Of a stretch of DNA of 40,111 nt, positions 7,289-15,029 are shown piece after piece. The translations under genes were made by a program, and so were the position numbers. Below the pieces are notes generated by a model that searched no databases, was not told the origin of the DNA, and was given only the letters and a program-made list of their open reading frames with translations. Where the stretch lies: contig JAZROQ010000063.1 in assembly GCA_045648765.1 (NCBI GenBank), positions 1 to 40,111 on the forward strand, read 5' to 3'. The stretch comes from RGIG3009 sp045648765. Lineage in GTDB: Bacteria > Bacillota > Clostridia > Oscillospirales > Acutalibacteraceae. How positions within the stretch are numbered: the stretch's first letter is position 1; every line of letters begins with the position of its first letter.

Positions 7289-8206
7289 ATGGAATCGTAT
7301 ATTGAGTTTCCCAAACTGGGATGGAAATTTGCTGTTGACGACACAATTGTAACGCTGCCGTTTTTTGGTACGGAACTTACCATCAAGTGGTACGGTGTGT
7401 TGATTGCGGTGGGTTTTTTACTTGCTGTGTGGTATGCTTTTCGCAATGCCAAACGGTTTGGTATTCGTCGTGACCCGATGATGGATGTGGTGCTTGTCAG
7501 TGCACTGTTTGCTTTTGCGGGGGCGCGGTTATACTATGTGTTGTTTTCGGACAGTCGTGCAGAATATTTTGCGAATCCGCTTCAGATTTTTGCAGTGTGG
7601 AACGGCGGTCTTGCCATTTACGGTGGCGTAATCATGGCTTTTGTGACAGCGCTGTGGATGTGTCGGGTAAAAAAAGTGGATACCTTGCGCATGTTTGACA
7701 TGGGTGCCATTGGTTTTTTCATTGGTCAAGCGGTAGGGCGTTGGGGCAACTTTTTTAACCAAGAAGCTTTTGGCTCCAACACCACTTTGCCGTGGGGCAT
7801 GACAGGAAGTTGGATTTCCAGCTTTTCCAACTCGGCCGAAGGGTACGACCGATTGTTACCGGTACACCCCACATTTTTGTATGAATCGCTGTGGTGCTTT
7901 TTGGGATTTTTGTTATTACATATGGTGTCCAAAAAAGCGTACCGCTTTAAAGGACAGTTGTTTTCGTTATATGTGATATGGTACGGCAGTGGTCGATTCT
8001 TTATCGAAATGCTGCGCACAGACAGTTTGTATTTGGGCACGATGAAAGTTTCGTGTTTGGTAGCCGCTCTGTCGGTTTTAGCGGGTGTGATTTTGTATTT
8101 TGTTTTAAAAGGAAAAGCCTCGGGAGAACCGATGGACGAAAAAACAATTCCGCTTTCCGAGGAGATAACCGCAAAGGAGGAAACAAAAGATGGCGAATCT
8201 GATTGA
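7289..8206 (+). CDS. lgt: Prolipoprotein diacylglyceryl transferase
   Basis: A 305-residue multi-pass membrane enzyme. It transfers diacylglycerol from phosphatidylglycerol to the lipobox cysteine of prolipoproteins, the first step of lipoprotein maturation. The Lgt signature GRWGNFFNQE is at about 150-159, with HPTFLYES further on and GSGRFFIEMLRTD near the end; seven hydrophobic segments can be drawn. A charged C-terminal tail of about 40 residues (MDEKTIPLSEEITAKEE) is a lineage-specific extension. AAGGAGG precedes the ATG. The 3' end overlaps folD by 17 nt. It presumably processes the two lipoproteins predicted earlier in this window. Confidence 0.95.
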   Translation: MESYIEFPKLGWKFAVDDTIVTLPFFGTELTIKWYGVLIAVGFLLAVWYAFRNAKRFGIRRDPMMDVVLVSALFAFAGARLYYVLFSDSRAEYFANPLQIFAVWNGGLAIYGGVIMAFVTALWMCRVKKVDTLRMFDMGAIGFFIGQAVGRWGNFFNQEAFGSNTTLPWGMTGSWISSFSNSAEGYDRLLPVHPTFLYESLWCFLGFLLLHMVSKKAYRFKGQLFSLYVIWYGSGRFFIEMLRTDSLYLGTMKVSCLVAALSVLAGVILYFVLKGKASGEPMDEKTIPLSEEITAKEETKDGESD

Positions 8207-9041
8207 TGGAAAACGCATCTCTGCCGAAGTACGCGCCGAACTGGCAAAAGACGTAAAGACGCTTTGTGACGCCGGTGTCGAGCCGTGCTTAGCGGTGATT
8301 ATTGTGGGTGACAACCCGGCTTCGCGCATTTATGTGAACAACAAGAAAAAAGCGTGCGCAGAAGTGGGTATCCGCTCGGAAGAAATTGCATTGCCTGCCA
8401 ACACCACGCAGGAAGAATTACTTGCCTGTATAAAAGAACTTAACGAGCGTGAAGATGTCGATGGCATTTTGTGTCAATTGCCGTTGCCGTCACCATTGGA
8501 TGACAAAGCCGTGATTGCGGCGATTGATCCCGGCAAAGACGTGGATGCCTTTCATGCCGAAAATGTGGGACATATTATGATTGGCGATTTTTCGTTTTTG
8601 CCGTGCACGCCGGCGGGTGTAATGGAATTGTTACATCGTTCCAACATTTCGGTGGCAGGTAAAGAATGTGTGGTCATTGGTCGCAGTAATATTGTGGGCA
8701 AACCCATGGCGATGTTGTTGTTGCACGAAAACGCAACCGTTACCATTTGCCATTCTCGCACGGCCGATTTGGCGGCTGTTTGCCGTCGCGCGGACATTTT
8801 GGTGTCTGCTGTAGGCCGGGCGGATTTTGTAACACCCGATATGGTAAAACCGGGCGCCGTGGTGATTGACGTTGGCATGAACCGCAATGCCGAGGGCAAA
8901 CTGTGCGGAGACGTAGCCGATGCTGTGAACGAAGTTGCCGGCTTTTTAACGCCTGTGCCGGGCGGTGTAGGCCCCATGACAATTGCCATGTTGCTTAAAA
9001 ACACGGTTACGTCGGCAAACCGCCGCTTAAAAAACCAATAA
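8190..9041 (+). CDS. folD: Methylenetetrahydrofolate dehydrogenase/cyclohydrolase
   Basis: A 283-residue bifunctional FolD that interconverts 5,10-methylene-, methenyl- and 10-formyl-tetrahydrofolate using NADP, in the cytoplasm. Visible hallmarks: the YVNNK motif with catalytic Tyr48 and Lys52, DGILCQLPLP, PCTPAGVMELL, the Rossmann segment GRSNIVGKPMA, and the C-terminal signature PVPGGVGPMTIAML. Length is typical. GCAAAGGAGG inside the end of lgt is its ribosome site, so the two genes are coupled. No terminator is visible after it. Confidence 0.96.
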   Translation: MANLIDGKRISAEVRAELAKDVKTLCDAGVEPCLAVIIVGDNPASRIYVNNKKKACAEVGIRSEEIALPANTTQEELLACIKELNEREDVDGILCQLPLPSPLDDKAVIAAIDPGKDVDAFHAENVGHIMIGDFSFLPCTPAGVMELLHRSNISVAGKECVVIGRSNIVGKPMAMLLLHENATVTICHSRTADLAAVCRRADILVSAVGRADFVTPDMVKPGAVVIDVGMNRNAEGKLCGDVADAVNEVAGFLTPVPGGVGPMTIAMLLKNTVTSANRRLKNQ

Positions 9042-9060
9042 AAAATTTTTAAAAAACCTA

Positions 9061-9088
9061 TTGACAAAACCATAAGCAATGCTATAAT
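9061..9088 (+). promoter_or_regulatory. Strong sigma-A promoter (SOS-type unit)
   Basis: Perfect TTGACA and perfect TATAAT with a 16-bp spacer, immediately upstream of the LexA-type box. The predicted start of transcription is about 9095. Confidence 0.85.
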
Positions 9089-9100
9089 AAAAGTACAAAT

Positions 9101-9123
9101 CGAACAAATGTTCGTTTTCGAAC
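9101..9123. promoter_or_regulatory. LexA (DinR) box with overlapping third half-site
   Basis: CGAACAAATGTTCG (9101-9114) is a perfect inverted repeat of the Gram-positive LexA type (CGAAC-N4-GTTCG). A further CGAAC half-site follows at 9119-9123, so GTTCG-TTTT-CGAAC forms a second overlapping palindrome. The box lies a few bases downstream of the predicted transcription start, where bound LexA would block transcription. Confidence 0.8.
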
Positions 9124-9148
9124 AGAGAAGCAGCAGGAGGAAATACTT

Positions 9149-9499
9149 ATGGTTTTTGCAGTAGTTGTCGCGGCGGTTTTTGGCGCGATAAGTTTGTATA
9201 TGATGATGGCGGCGCGTTTTTCGGTTACCCGTAAAATGGCATGGATTCCGCTTTCGATGGCGGTAATGGAACTTGCCATGAGCGGTTTGTTGCTGTGGGG
9301 AGAATATCCGGTGTTGAACGCGATTTTAGTGCTTTGCCGCTTGGCGGTGCTTTCGTGCTGTGTGGTGTCGATGAAGCGGGATGCCGCCATGGCACGCAAC
9401 CGTCGTCGCCGCCGTGAAGTGTGGCGTTACGTGACTGCCGAAATGACGAAGGAAGCAAGAGCTGTGCCTGTTCCGCTCTCGACAAAACGCTGTGCATAA
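9149..9499 (+). CDS. Unknown 116-aa membrane protein under a LexA box
   Basis: I do not recognise this protein. It has three hydrophobic segments (about residues 2-21, 30-49 and 54-73), then a strongly basic cytoplasmic-type tail (MKRDAAMARNRRRRREVW) of about 43 residues ending in a short Pro/Val-rich stretch. There is no LysM or catalytic motif. AGGAGG lies 8 nt before the ATG. The gene is a single unit with its own promoter, LexA-type operator and terminator, so it is probably induced by DNA damage. It is shaped differently from the known SOS division inhibitor YneA (one helix plus LysM). A division-checkpoint or membrane-stress role is possible but unsupported. Confidence 0.75.
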   Translation: MVFAVVVAAVFGAISLYMMMAARFSVTRKMAWIPLSMAVMELAMSGLLLWGEYPVLNAILVLCRLAVLSCCVVSMKRDAAMARNRRRRREVWRYVTAEMTKEARAVPVPLSTKRCA

Positions 9500-9515
9500 A
9501 ACGGTTTTTAATGGC

Positions 9516-9550
9516 TGCACCCAATCGTTTTGATTGGGTGCATTTTTCTT
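9516..9550 (+). terminator. Rho-independent terminator of the LexA-box gene
   Basis: Stem TGCACCCAATC, loop GTTTT, stem GATTGGGTGCA, then TTTTTCTT. Confidence 0.88.
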
Positions 9551-9577
9551 GATTTTTTGGGAAAAATCCAGTACAAT
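9549..9577 (+). promoter_or_regulatory. Sigma-A promoter of the AEC transporter gene
   Basis: TTGATT, a 17-bp spacer and TACAAT, starting in the T-tract of the preceding terminator. Confidence 0.65.
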
Positions 9578-9607
9578 GAGAAAGAGTTTTAAAACGGAGG
9601 GTTTGCT

Positions 9608-10531
9608 GTGCAAAACTTTTTGACAGTTGGACAACAAGTGCTGGTGTTGTTTATATTAATCTTTTGCGGATTTGTGCTGGGGAAAACAGGTGTTATGAAC
9701 GAAAAAGGCGCCAAAGTATGTGCCGATATTGCGCTGACGTTGGCAACGCCGTGCGTGATTATTCAATCGTTTATGCGCGAATACCGTCCCGACATGCTAA
9801 AAAAGTTGTTGATTGCCATGCTGTTGGCGGCTGCAATTCACGTGTTTGCCATTGTGGCGGCGCGGTTGCTGTATCGCAAAACCGATGCGCAGTCTCGGGT
9901 GTTCCGTTTGGCGGTGGTGTTGTCAAACGCAGGGTTTATGGCGTTGCCGCTGCAAAAGGCGGTGCTGGGCGAAGAAGGCGTTTTTTACGGCGCCGCATAC
10001 GTGGCGGTTTTCAACTTGGTGTTTTGGAGTTACGGCGTTATGACCATGGATACTTCGGGGAAAAAACTTTCTGTTCGGAAACTCCTTGTTAACCCCGGCA
10101 CCCTTGGCGTGGCGTTGGGGCTGGTTGTTTTTGTTGGAAAAATCACTTTGCCGGAGGTGATCGATGCACCAATGCGGCATTTGGCATCGCTTAACACTCC
10201 GCTCCCCATGTTGTTTGCGGGATACTATCTTTCTAACATTGATTTTAGCAAAGCCATACGGCAAAAAAGTTGCTATGGTGTGATGTTGCTGCGTTTGGTT
10301 GCGATACCCGCTGTTTGCATTGCACTTATGTATTTGTGCGGTGTTCGCGGTGTGTTGCTTACTTCCATGGCAATTGCCGGTACAGCGCCGGTGGCGGTTG
10401 GTGTTTCCATGCTCTCGGGACGCTATGGGCAAGATACCGAAACAGCGGTCAATTTGGTGGCATTATCCACGTTGCTTTCGGCAATTACCATGCCGCTTTT
10501 GGTAGCGCTTACGCAAATGCTGCCGACATAA
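9608..10531 (+). CDS. AEC (auxin efflux carrier) family transporter
   Basis: A 307-residue integral membrane carrier with about ten hydrophobic helices in two five-helix repeats, as in the AEC/BASS-like fold. Typical features are FCGFVLGKTG in the first helix, ALTLATPCVIIQSF (helix break with Pro), VLSNAGFMALPLQKAVLGEEGVFYGAAY, and the last helices AIAGTAPVAVGVSML and ALSTLLSAITMPLLVAL. Family members export organic acids, malate or similar anions; the substrate here cannot be read from sequence. The start is a GTG with ACGGAGGG upstream. It is monocistronic, with its own promoter and terminator. Confidence 0.9.
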   Translation: MQNFLTVGQQVLVLFILIFCGFVLGKTGVMNEKGAKVCADIALTLATPCVIIQSFMREYRPDMLKKLLIAMLLAAAIHVFAIVAARLLYRKTDAQSRVFRLAVVLSNAGFMALPLQKAVLGEEGVFYGAAYVAVFNLVFWSYGVMTMDTSGKKLSVRKLLVNPGTLGVALGLVVFVGKITLPEVIDAPMRHLASLNTPLPMLFAGYYLSNIDFSKAIRQKSCYGVMLLRLVAIPAVCIALMYLCGVRGVLLTSMAIAGTAPVAVGVSMLSGRYGQDTETAVNLVALSTLLSAITMPLLVALTQMLPT

Positions 10532-10553
10532 ACCGCAAAAAACCATTTTATGA

Positions 10554-10590
10554 GGCGAGATTTTTCGAAAGAAAAATCTCGCCTTTTTTT
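10554..10590 (+). terminator. Rho-independent terminator after the AEC gene
   Basis: 13-bp stem GGCGAGATTTTTC with GAAA tetraloop, followed by seven T. Confidence 0.92.
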
Positions 10591-10646
10591 CGTGAAAATA
10601 AACCAAAAATTCCCGCAATTTTTTATGTGAAAATTTCAAATATTGC

Positions 10647-10675
10647 TTGATTTTTATTAAAAAAAGGGGTATAAT
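10647..10675 (+). promoter_or_regulatory. Sigma-A promoter of the division/cell-wall cluster
   Basis: TTGATT, a 17-bp spacer and a perfect TATAAT; predicted start near 10682, just before the MraZ-type boxes. Confidence 0.8.
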
Positions 10676-10684
10676 ATGGATACT

Positions 10685-10741
10685 GTGGTGCGAAGTGGAG
10701 CAAAGTGGTGAATTTCCACACTTTCCACAGAGTTTTCCACA
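10685..10741. promoter_or_regulatory. MraZ-box array: three direct and three inverted repeats
   Basis: GTGGTG, GTGGAG and GTGGTG begin at 10685, 10695 and 10705, an exact 10-bp period. They match the tandem GTGG-type boxes bound by MraZ rings upstream of mraZ. Three TTTCCACA copies follow (10713, 10722, and with one extra T from 10734), which are the same box in inverted orientation. The array covers the first 60 nt of the transcript, fitting autorepression of the cluster. Confidence 0.75.
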
Positions 10742-10779
10742 ACCTTCTCAAAAACGAAAAACACAAAGGAGAAACCGCG

Positions 10780-11199
10780 ATGTTATACGGAAGATTCCAA
10801 CATAATATCGACGCAAAAGGTCGGTTGTTTGTACCTGCCAAATTGCGTGACAAGCTGGGCAGCGCGTTTATTGCCGCGGCGGTCATGGACCATTGTGTTT
10901 GTTTGTATTCGTTGGAAGAGTGGAACAAGTTGCAAGAGGGCTTGGCGCAAATGCCCATGACCAAAGCTCGCAAATTGCAACGCTATCTTTCCGCTAACGC
11001 AGAAGATGTACAAGTCGATTCGCAAGGACGTATTTTGTTGCCCAAACACTTGCAACAATATGCGGGACTTGAAAAAGAAGCCTTGGTGATCGGCGCCGGT
11101 AACCGCGCGGAAGTTTGGAACCCTGCCGCTTACGAAGCGGATGTGGCAAGCATGACCTCCGAAGAAGTGGAAGCCGAGTTTGCCGAACTGGGATTCTGA
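10780..11199 (+). CDS. mraZ: Transcriptional regulator MraZ
   Basis: A 139-residue MraZ with two SpoVT/AbrB-like domains. The first begins GRFQHNIDAKGRLFVPAKLRDKLG, with the DxKGR signature. The second is LSANAEDVQVDSQGRILLPKHLQQYAGL, with DSQGR. It forms a DNA-binding ring that recognises the GTGG boxes and represses the cluster it heads. The start is the ATG after AAAGGAG; an earlier in-frame start at 10705 lies inside the operator boxes. The next gene begins 1 nt after its stop. Confidence 0.95.
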   Translation: MLYGRFQHNIDAKGRLFVPAKLRDKLGSAFIAAAVMDHCVCLYSLEEWNKLQEGLAQMPMTKARKLQRYLSANAEDVQVDSQGRILLPKHLQQYAGLEKEALVIGAGNRAEVWNPAAYEADVASMTSEEVEAEFAELGF

Positions 11200-11200
11200 T

Positions 11201-12139
11201 ATGGAACAAAACGTGACATATCACCGTCCGGTTTTGTTGGACGAAACCATAGACGCTTTAAACATTGTTCCGAACGGTGTTTACGTTGACGGAACAGCCG
11301 GTGGCGGCGGCCATTCTTTTGCGATTGCTTCGCAGTTAAACGGTGGTCGGTTGCTAGCGCTTGACCAAGATCCGGAAGCGATCGAGCAAGCCTCGCAACG
11401 GTTAAAAGGATTGCCGGCAACGGTGATTCGCCGCAATTTCCGCTTTATGGGCGATGTGCTTGCCGAACAAGGCGTGGAAGCGGTAGACGGCATTTTGTTG
11501 GATATCGGGGTATCGTCGCATCAGTTAGATGCGGGATACCGAGGGTTTTCTTTCCATACCGATGCACCGCTTGACATGCGCATGAGCCGCGAGGGTGTTT
11601 CGGCGGCAGATTTGTTGGCAACTTTGTCGGAAAAAGAACTTGCAGATATTTTCTTTCGCTATGGTGAAGAAAAGTTTTCGCGTGCCATTGCAAAAGCAGT
11701 GGTCGAACAGCGTAAAAACAAACCAATCACCACCACAGCAGAATTTGCTGATTTGATTTGCGAAGCGGTTCCTGCTGCAGTACGGCGCAAAGGGCATCCT
11801 GCTCGGAAGGTTTTTCAGGCGTTGCGCATTGCTGTTAACGACGAATTAACCTGTTTGTCCGAGGCGTTGGACGTTGCCTTTGACCACTTAAAAATCGGTG
11901 GCCGTTTGGCGGTGATTACTTTCCACTCGTTGGAAGATCGCATTGTAAAACAACGGTTTTCCGCTTGGTGCGAAGGCTGTGTTTGTCCCAAAGATTTTCC
12001 GGTGTGTGTGTGTGGACGCACCCCCGCGGGGAAACTTGCACTGCGAAAACCGGTAGAGGCGTCACCACAGGAGCTGGAAGAAAACCCGCGCAGCCGCAGC
12101 GCAAAATTGCGGTGTATTGAAAAGTTACACGAACGATAA
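11201..12139 (+). CDS. rsmH: 16S rRNA (cytosine(1402)-N4)-methyltransferase
   Basis: A 312-residue SAM-dependent methyltransferase of the RsmH (MraW) family, which modifies C1402 in the decoding centre of 16S rRNA. Markers: YHRPVLLDE near the N-terminus, the SAM loop GTAGGGGHS (31-39), LDQDPEAIE, DGILLDIGVSSHQLD, the RGFSF segment and HSLEDRIVK. The C-terminal CVCPKDFPVCVCG is a short cysteine-rich stretch common in Bacillota RsmH. The start chosen is directly after the mraZ stop; an ATG 21 nt earlier inside mraZ is also possible. Second gene of the cluster. Confidence 0.95.
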   Translation: MEQNVTYHRPVLLDETIDALNIVPNGVYVDGTAGGGGHSFAIASQLNGGRLLALDQDPEAIEQASQRLKGLPATVIRRNFRFMGDVLAEQGVEAVDGILLDIGVSSHQLDAGYRGFSFHTDAPLDMRMSREGVSAADLLATLSEKELADIFFRYGEEKFSRAIAKAVVEQRKNKPITTTAEFADLICEAVPAAVRRKGHPARKVFQALRIAVNDELTCLSEALDVAFDHLKIGGRLAVITFHSLEDRIVKQRFSAWCEGCVCPKDFPVCVCGRTPAGKLALRKPVEASPQELEENPRSRSAKLRCIEKLHER

Positions 12140-12159
12140 AGAAAGGGAGAGTGAAAAGA

Positions 12160-12624
12160 ATGGCAGCAAACACTTCGGAAGCGTATGATTTATCATTGTT
12201 TGAATCCAAGTCTGCAAAAATAAAAGCTCTCCCCGGTAAAAAAGCAACCAAAGTTGACAAACGGCGCGCACGCGCTCAAAAAATGCTTAACGGATTGGTA
12301 ACCGCGTTGGTTGCCGGCGGGGTTTTGTTGGTTATTGCGTTTATGATTTCCAGTCAGGTACGCTTGACGGAAATGAACAGCAACATCGGCAAAGCTCAAA
12401 CCGAACTTAGCGAGGCAATCAGCGAAACCAAACGTTTGGAAAGCGAATTGGCGGCACAAACCTCTGCCCAAAGCGTAGAAGCGTATGCGGAAAGCGTTGG
12501 TTTGCGACAAGTGGAATCCGGTCAGATTGATTACATAACCGTAACACCGGCACAAACGGAAAAGTCGGCAGAAGACGGTCTTTTGAAAAAGGCTTGGAAC
12601 ACGCTGACCGCGTGGTTGCGATAG
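12160..12624 (+). CDS. ftsL: FtsL/DivIC-like division protein
   Basis: A 154-residue bitopic membrane protein. It has a basic cytoplasmic N-terminus (ALPGKKATKVDKRRARAQK), one transmembrane helix (about 45-67), then an extracytoplasmic coiled coil (MNSNIGKAQTELSEAISETKRLESELAAQ) and a short AYAESVGLRQVESGQIDYITV segment typical of FtsL. In the division machinery it binds DivIC and FtsQ/DivIB and activates FtsW with its PBP. The ATG is chosen over the GTG 9 nt upstream because GGGAG would abut the GTG. The identity rests on architecture and on position between rsmH and the PBPs; sequence conservation in this family is low. Confidence 0.82.
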   Translation: MAANTSEAYDLSLFESKSAKIKALPGKKATKVDKRRARAQKMLNGLVTALVAGGVLLVIAFMISSQVRLTEMNSNIGKAQTELSEAISETKRLESELAAQTSAQSVEAYAESVGLRQVESGQIDYITVTPAQTEKSAEDGLLKKAWNTLTAWLR

Positions 12625-12630
12625 AAAGTT

Positions 12631-12723
12631 CTATATCGATGTTACAGGGGCATACATAATACAGTAGGCCTCGGACGGTGAGAGTTGGGATGGGTTTACG
12701 CGTCTTAACTCTCTTTTCTTTCT
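12631..12723 (+). promoter_or_regulatory. Sigma-E-like element and internal terminator upstream of the first PBP
   Basis: CATACATA at 12651-12658 matches the CATACAnT -10 box of the sporulation factor sigma-E, with a weak -35 (CTATATC) 13 bp upstream. Downstream, GAGAGTTGGGA (12680) pairs with TCTTAACTCTC (12703), including two G-T pairs, and is followed by TTTTCTTTCT, an intrinsic-terminator shape. Together they could separate vegetative rsmH-ftsL transcription from PBP expression. Both readings are by eye. Confidence 0.45.
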
Positions 12724-12743
12724 AAAAAGCGAGGTGTACAACA

Positions 12744-14990
12744 ATGTCAGAAAACAAAAAAGCATTTACAAAACCCATGCGAAGACGTACGTATTGGGTA
12801 GTAGGTGTTCTGTTGTTGTGCGTTGTTCTGTTGTCGGTACAACTGTTTAATATTCAAGTGTTGCAACAAGATGGTTGGCAACAAAAAGCGGTTGCACAAC
12901 AGTTGGCAGACGTTGAGCTTTCTGCCAACCGTGGGCAAATTTACGATGCAAATATGTCGGTTTTGGCTTTAACGCGTGAAGTGTATACGGTGGTCATGTC
13001 CCCCAACAACATTCGGCAAGAAACAACCCGACAAAAAATTGCTGATACGTTGTCGGAGATGTTGGACGTTGATCGCGAAAAATTGTATAAGCAAACCACC
13101 GACAGTGACTCAAAATACAAAGTGGTAAAAGCAAAAATCGATAAACCGTTGGCAGAAACGTTTATTGCATGGGTAAATGAACACCGTTTGGGCAGCGTGT
13201 TTCGCGTGGTTGCCGACTACAAGCGGGAATATCCGCTTAAAAACTTGTTGTCAACAGTTTTGGGGTTTGTGGGAACGGATAATGTTGCCCGAGAAGGCTT
13301 GGAACTGAAATACAACGAGTTGCTTTCCGGCACGGTGGGACGAATGGTTTCGGCGCAAAACACATATGGAGATCGTTTGCCCACGGCGTTGCAATATGAA
13401 TATACGGTGGATGCTACCAACGGCAACAGCTTGGTGTTGACGGTTGACCAATACATTCAACAGGTGACCGACAAATATTTGCAAGACGCCATCACAGAAT
13501 TTAAAGCGACCAATCGCGGTTGCGCGATTGTTATGGACGTTAAAACCGGAGCAATTCTAGCAATGTCCACAAAAGGCGACTATGACCCGAACAACTATCA
13601 AGCCATTGCGGATCCTTCCATTGTGGAACAAATTGCTTTGTTGGCAGATGATGAAAAATCGGCAGCGATCGCTAAGGCGCGGACCGAACAATATCGTAAC
13701 AAAGCATTGGATTTTTACGAACCGGGGTCGGTTTTTAAAACGTTTACCGCTTCCATGGGGTTGGAAGAAGGCTTGGTTACGGAACAAAGCACTTTTTATT
13801 GCGGCGGTTCTTTCAGTATTGCCGACCGTAATATGAAGTGTTGGATTCACCCCAAAGGACACGGGCAACAAGACTTTTTACAAGCTATTGCCAACTCGTG
13901 CAACCCTTCGTTTATGACGTTGGGAACACGCGTAGGAGCAAAACTTTTTTCCAAATACTATGTAGGTTTTGGATTTACGGAAAAAACCGGTGTCGATCTT
14001 TTGGGAGAGCAATCGGTTACGAAGGGGTTGTTCCATACCGCGCAAACTATGTCGCCTGTAGATGTGGCAGCTTCGTCGATTGGACAAACGTTTAAAGTGA
14101 CGCCCCTGCAAATGGTAACGGCACTTTCGGCTGTAGCAAACGGCGGGTATCTCATGCAACCGTACATTGTGCAAAAAGTGTTGGATGAAAACGGCGATGT
14201 AATTTCTAACACCGAGCCGACCGTAAAACGGCAAATGATTTCGGAAAGCACGTCAAAACGCGTGTGTAATATGCTTGAAAATGCGGTAAGCAGCGGTTCG
14301 ATTAAAAACGCTTACATTTCCGGATACCGCGTTGGCGGTAAAACCGGAACATCCGAAAAAACCGAAACCAAATCGGAAGAAGAGGAAGACCGAAACGTAG
14401 AAATTATTGCCTCTTTTGGTGGGTTTGCACCGGCAGACGACCCCAAAGTGGCGGTTCTTGTGATGGTGGATGAACCTCAATACTTAAAATCCGGTGGTGG
14501 TGTAGCAGCGCCGGCAGCCAAAAAAATACTCAAAGACATTTTGCCGTATTTGGGAGTAGAGCCAAACTATACCGAAGAAGAATTGGCTTCTTTGGATCGC
14601 ACGGTGCCAAACGTAGTGGGTTCTACGACGGCGGCCGCCACAACGACATTAAAAGCTTCTACGCTAACGTATCACACCATTGGGAACGGCAAAACGGTGT
14701 TGCAACAAATACCCGAAAGTGGTACAACGATTCCCAAAGGCGGTTCGGTGTGGTTGTATACTGATAATAAAGATGTGCAAATGACAACCGTTCCCGATTT
14801 TAAAGGTCGCTCGGTTGCGCAAGTAAGCCAAGCGGCAAACACAGCCGGTATTAACGTGTTGCTGTCGGGGGTTAGCGCTACCACGACCGGCAAAGCAACC
14901 GCCACACGGCAATCTGCCACGCCCGGTCAAAAAGTTGCCAAGGGAACCGTTATTACAGTAGAGTTTACCTATGCAGACAATATTTATTAA
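12744..14990 (+). CDS. Class B PBP transpeptidase with two PASTA domains (PbpB/SpoVD type)
   Basis: A 748-residue monofunctional D,D-transpeptidase that cross-links septal or spore peptidoglycan. It has one N-terminal membrane helix (about 17-37), then a dimerisation/pedestal domain (SANRGQIYDAN). The transpeptidase domain holds the nucleophile motif SVFK (Ser329), SCN (385-387) and KTG (533-535). Two PASTA repeats follow, from about 620 (VPNVVGSTTAAAT) and 680 (VPDFKGRSVAQVS). In Bacillus the same position holds pbpB followed by spoVD; which of the two tandem copies here is which cannot be decided by eye, although a sigma-E-like element precedes this one. GCGAGGTG lies before the ATG. Confidence 0.93.
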   Translation: MSENKKAFTKPMRRRTYWVVGVLLLCVVLLSVQLFNIQVLQQDGWQQKAVAQQLADVELSANRGQIYDANMSVLALTREVYTVVMSPNNIRQETTRQKIADTLSEMLDVDREKLYKQTTDSDSKYKVVKAKIDKPLAETFIAWVNEHRLGSVFRVVADYKREYPLKNLLSTVLGFVGTDNVAREGLELKYNELLSGTVGRMVSAQNTYGDRLPTALQYEYTVDATNGNSLVLTVDQYIQQVTDKYLQDAITEFKATNRGCAIVMDVKTGAILAMSTKGDYDPNNYQAIADPSIVEQIALLADDEKSAAIAKARTEQYRNKALDFYEPGSVFKTFTASMGLEEGLVTEQSTFYCGGSFSIADRNMKCWIHPKGHGQQDFLQAIANSCNPSFMTLGTRVGAKLFSKYYVGFGFTEKTGVDLLGEQSVTKGLFHTAQTMSPVDVAASSIGQTFKVTPLQMVTALSAVANGGYLMQPYIVQKVLDENGDVISNTEPTVKRQMISESTSKRVCNMLENAVSSGSIKNAYISGYRVGGKTGTSEKTETKSEEEEDRNVEIIASFGGFAPADDPKVAVLVMVDEPQYLKSGGGVAAPAAKKILKDILPYLGVEPNYTEEELASLDRTVPNVVGSTTAAATTTLKASTLTYHTIGNGKTVLQQIPESGTTIPKGGSVWLYTDNKDVQMTTVPDFKGRSVAQVSQAANTAGINVLLSGVSATTTGKATATRQSATPGQKVAKGTVITVEFTYADNIY

Positions 14991-15029
14991 AACAATATTA
15001 TAAGCCTTTAAATGAAAGGACACCTGTTT

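Noticed and set aside
10713..10741. DnaA boxes (TTTTCCACA) indicating a replication origin
   Set aside because: They are off consensus, lack dnaA/dnaN nearby, and are better explained as inverted MraZ boxes in the mraZ leader.
12625..12743. Known riboswitch class before the PBP
   Set aside because: I could match no riboswitch core by eye; only a terminator-like hairpin and a promoter-like element are supported.
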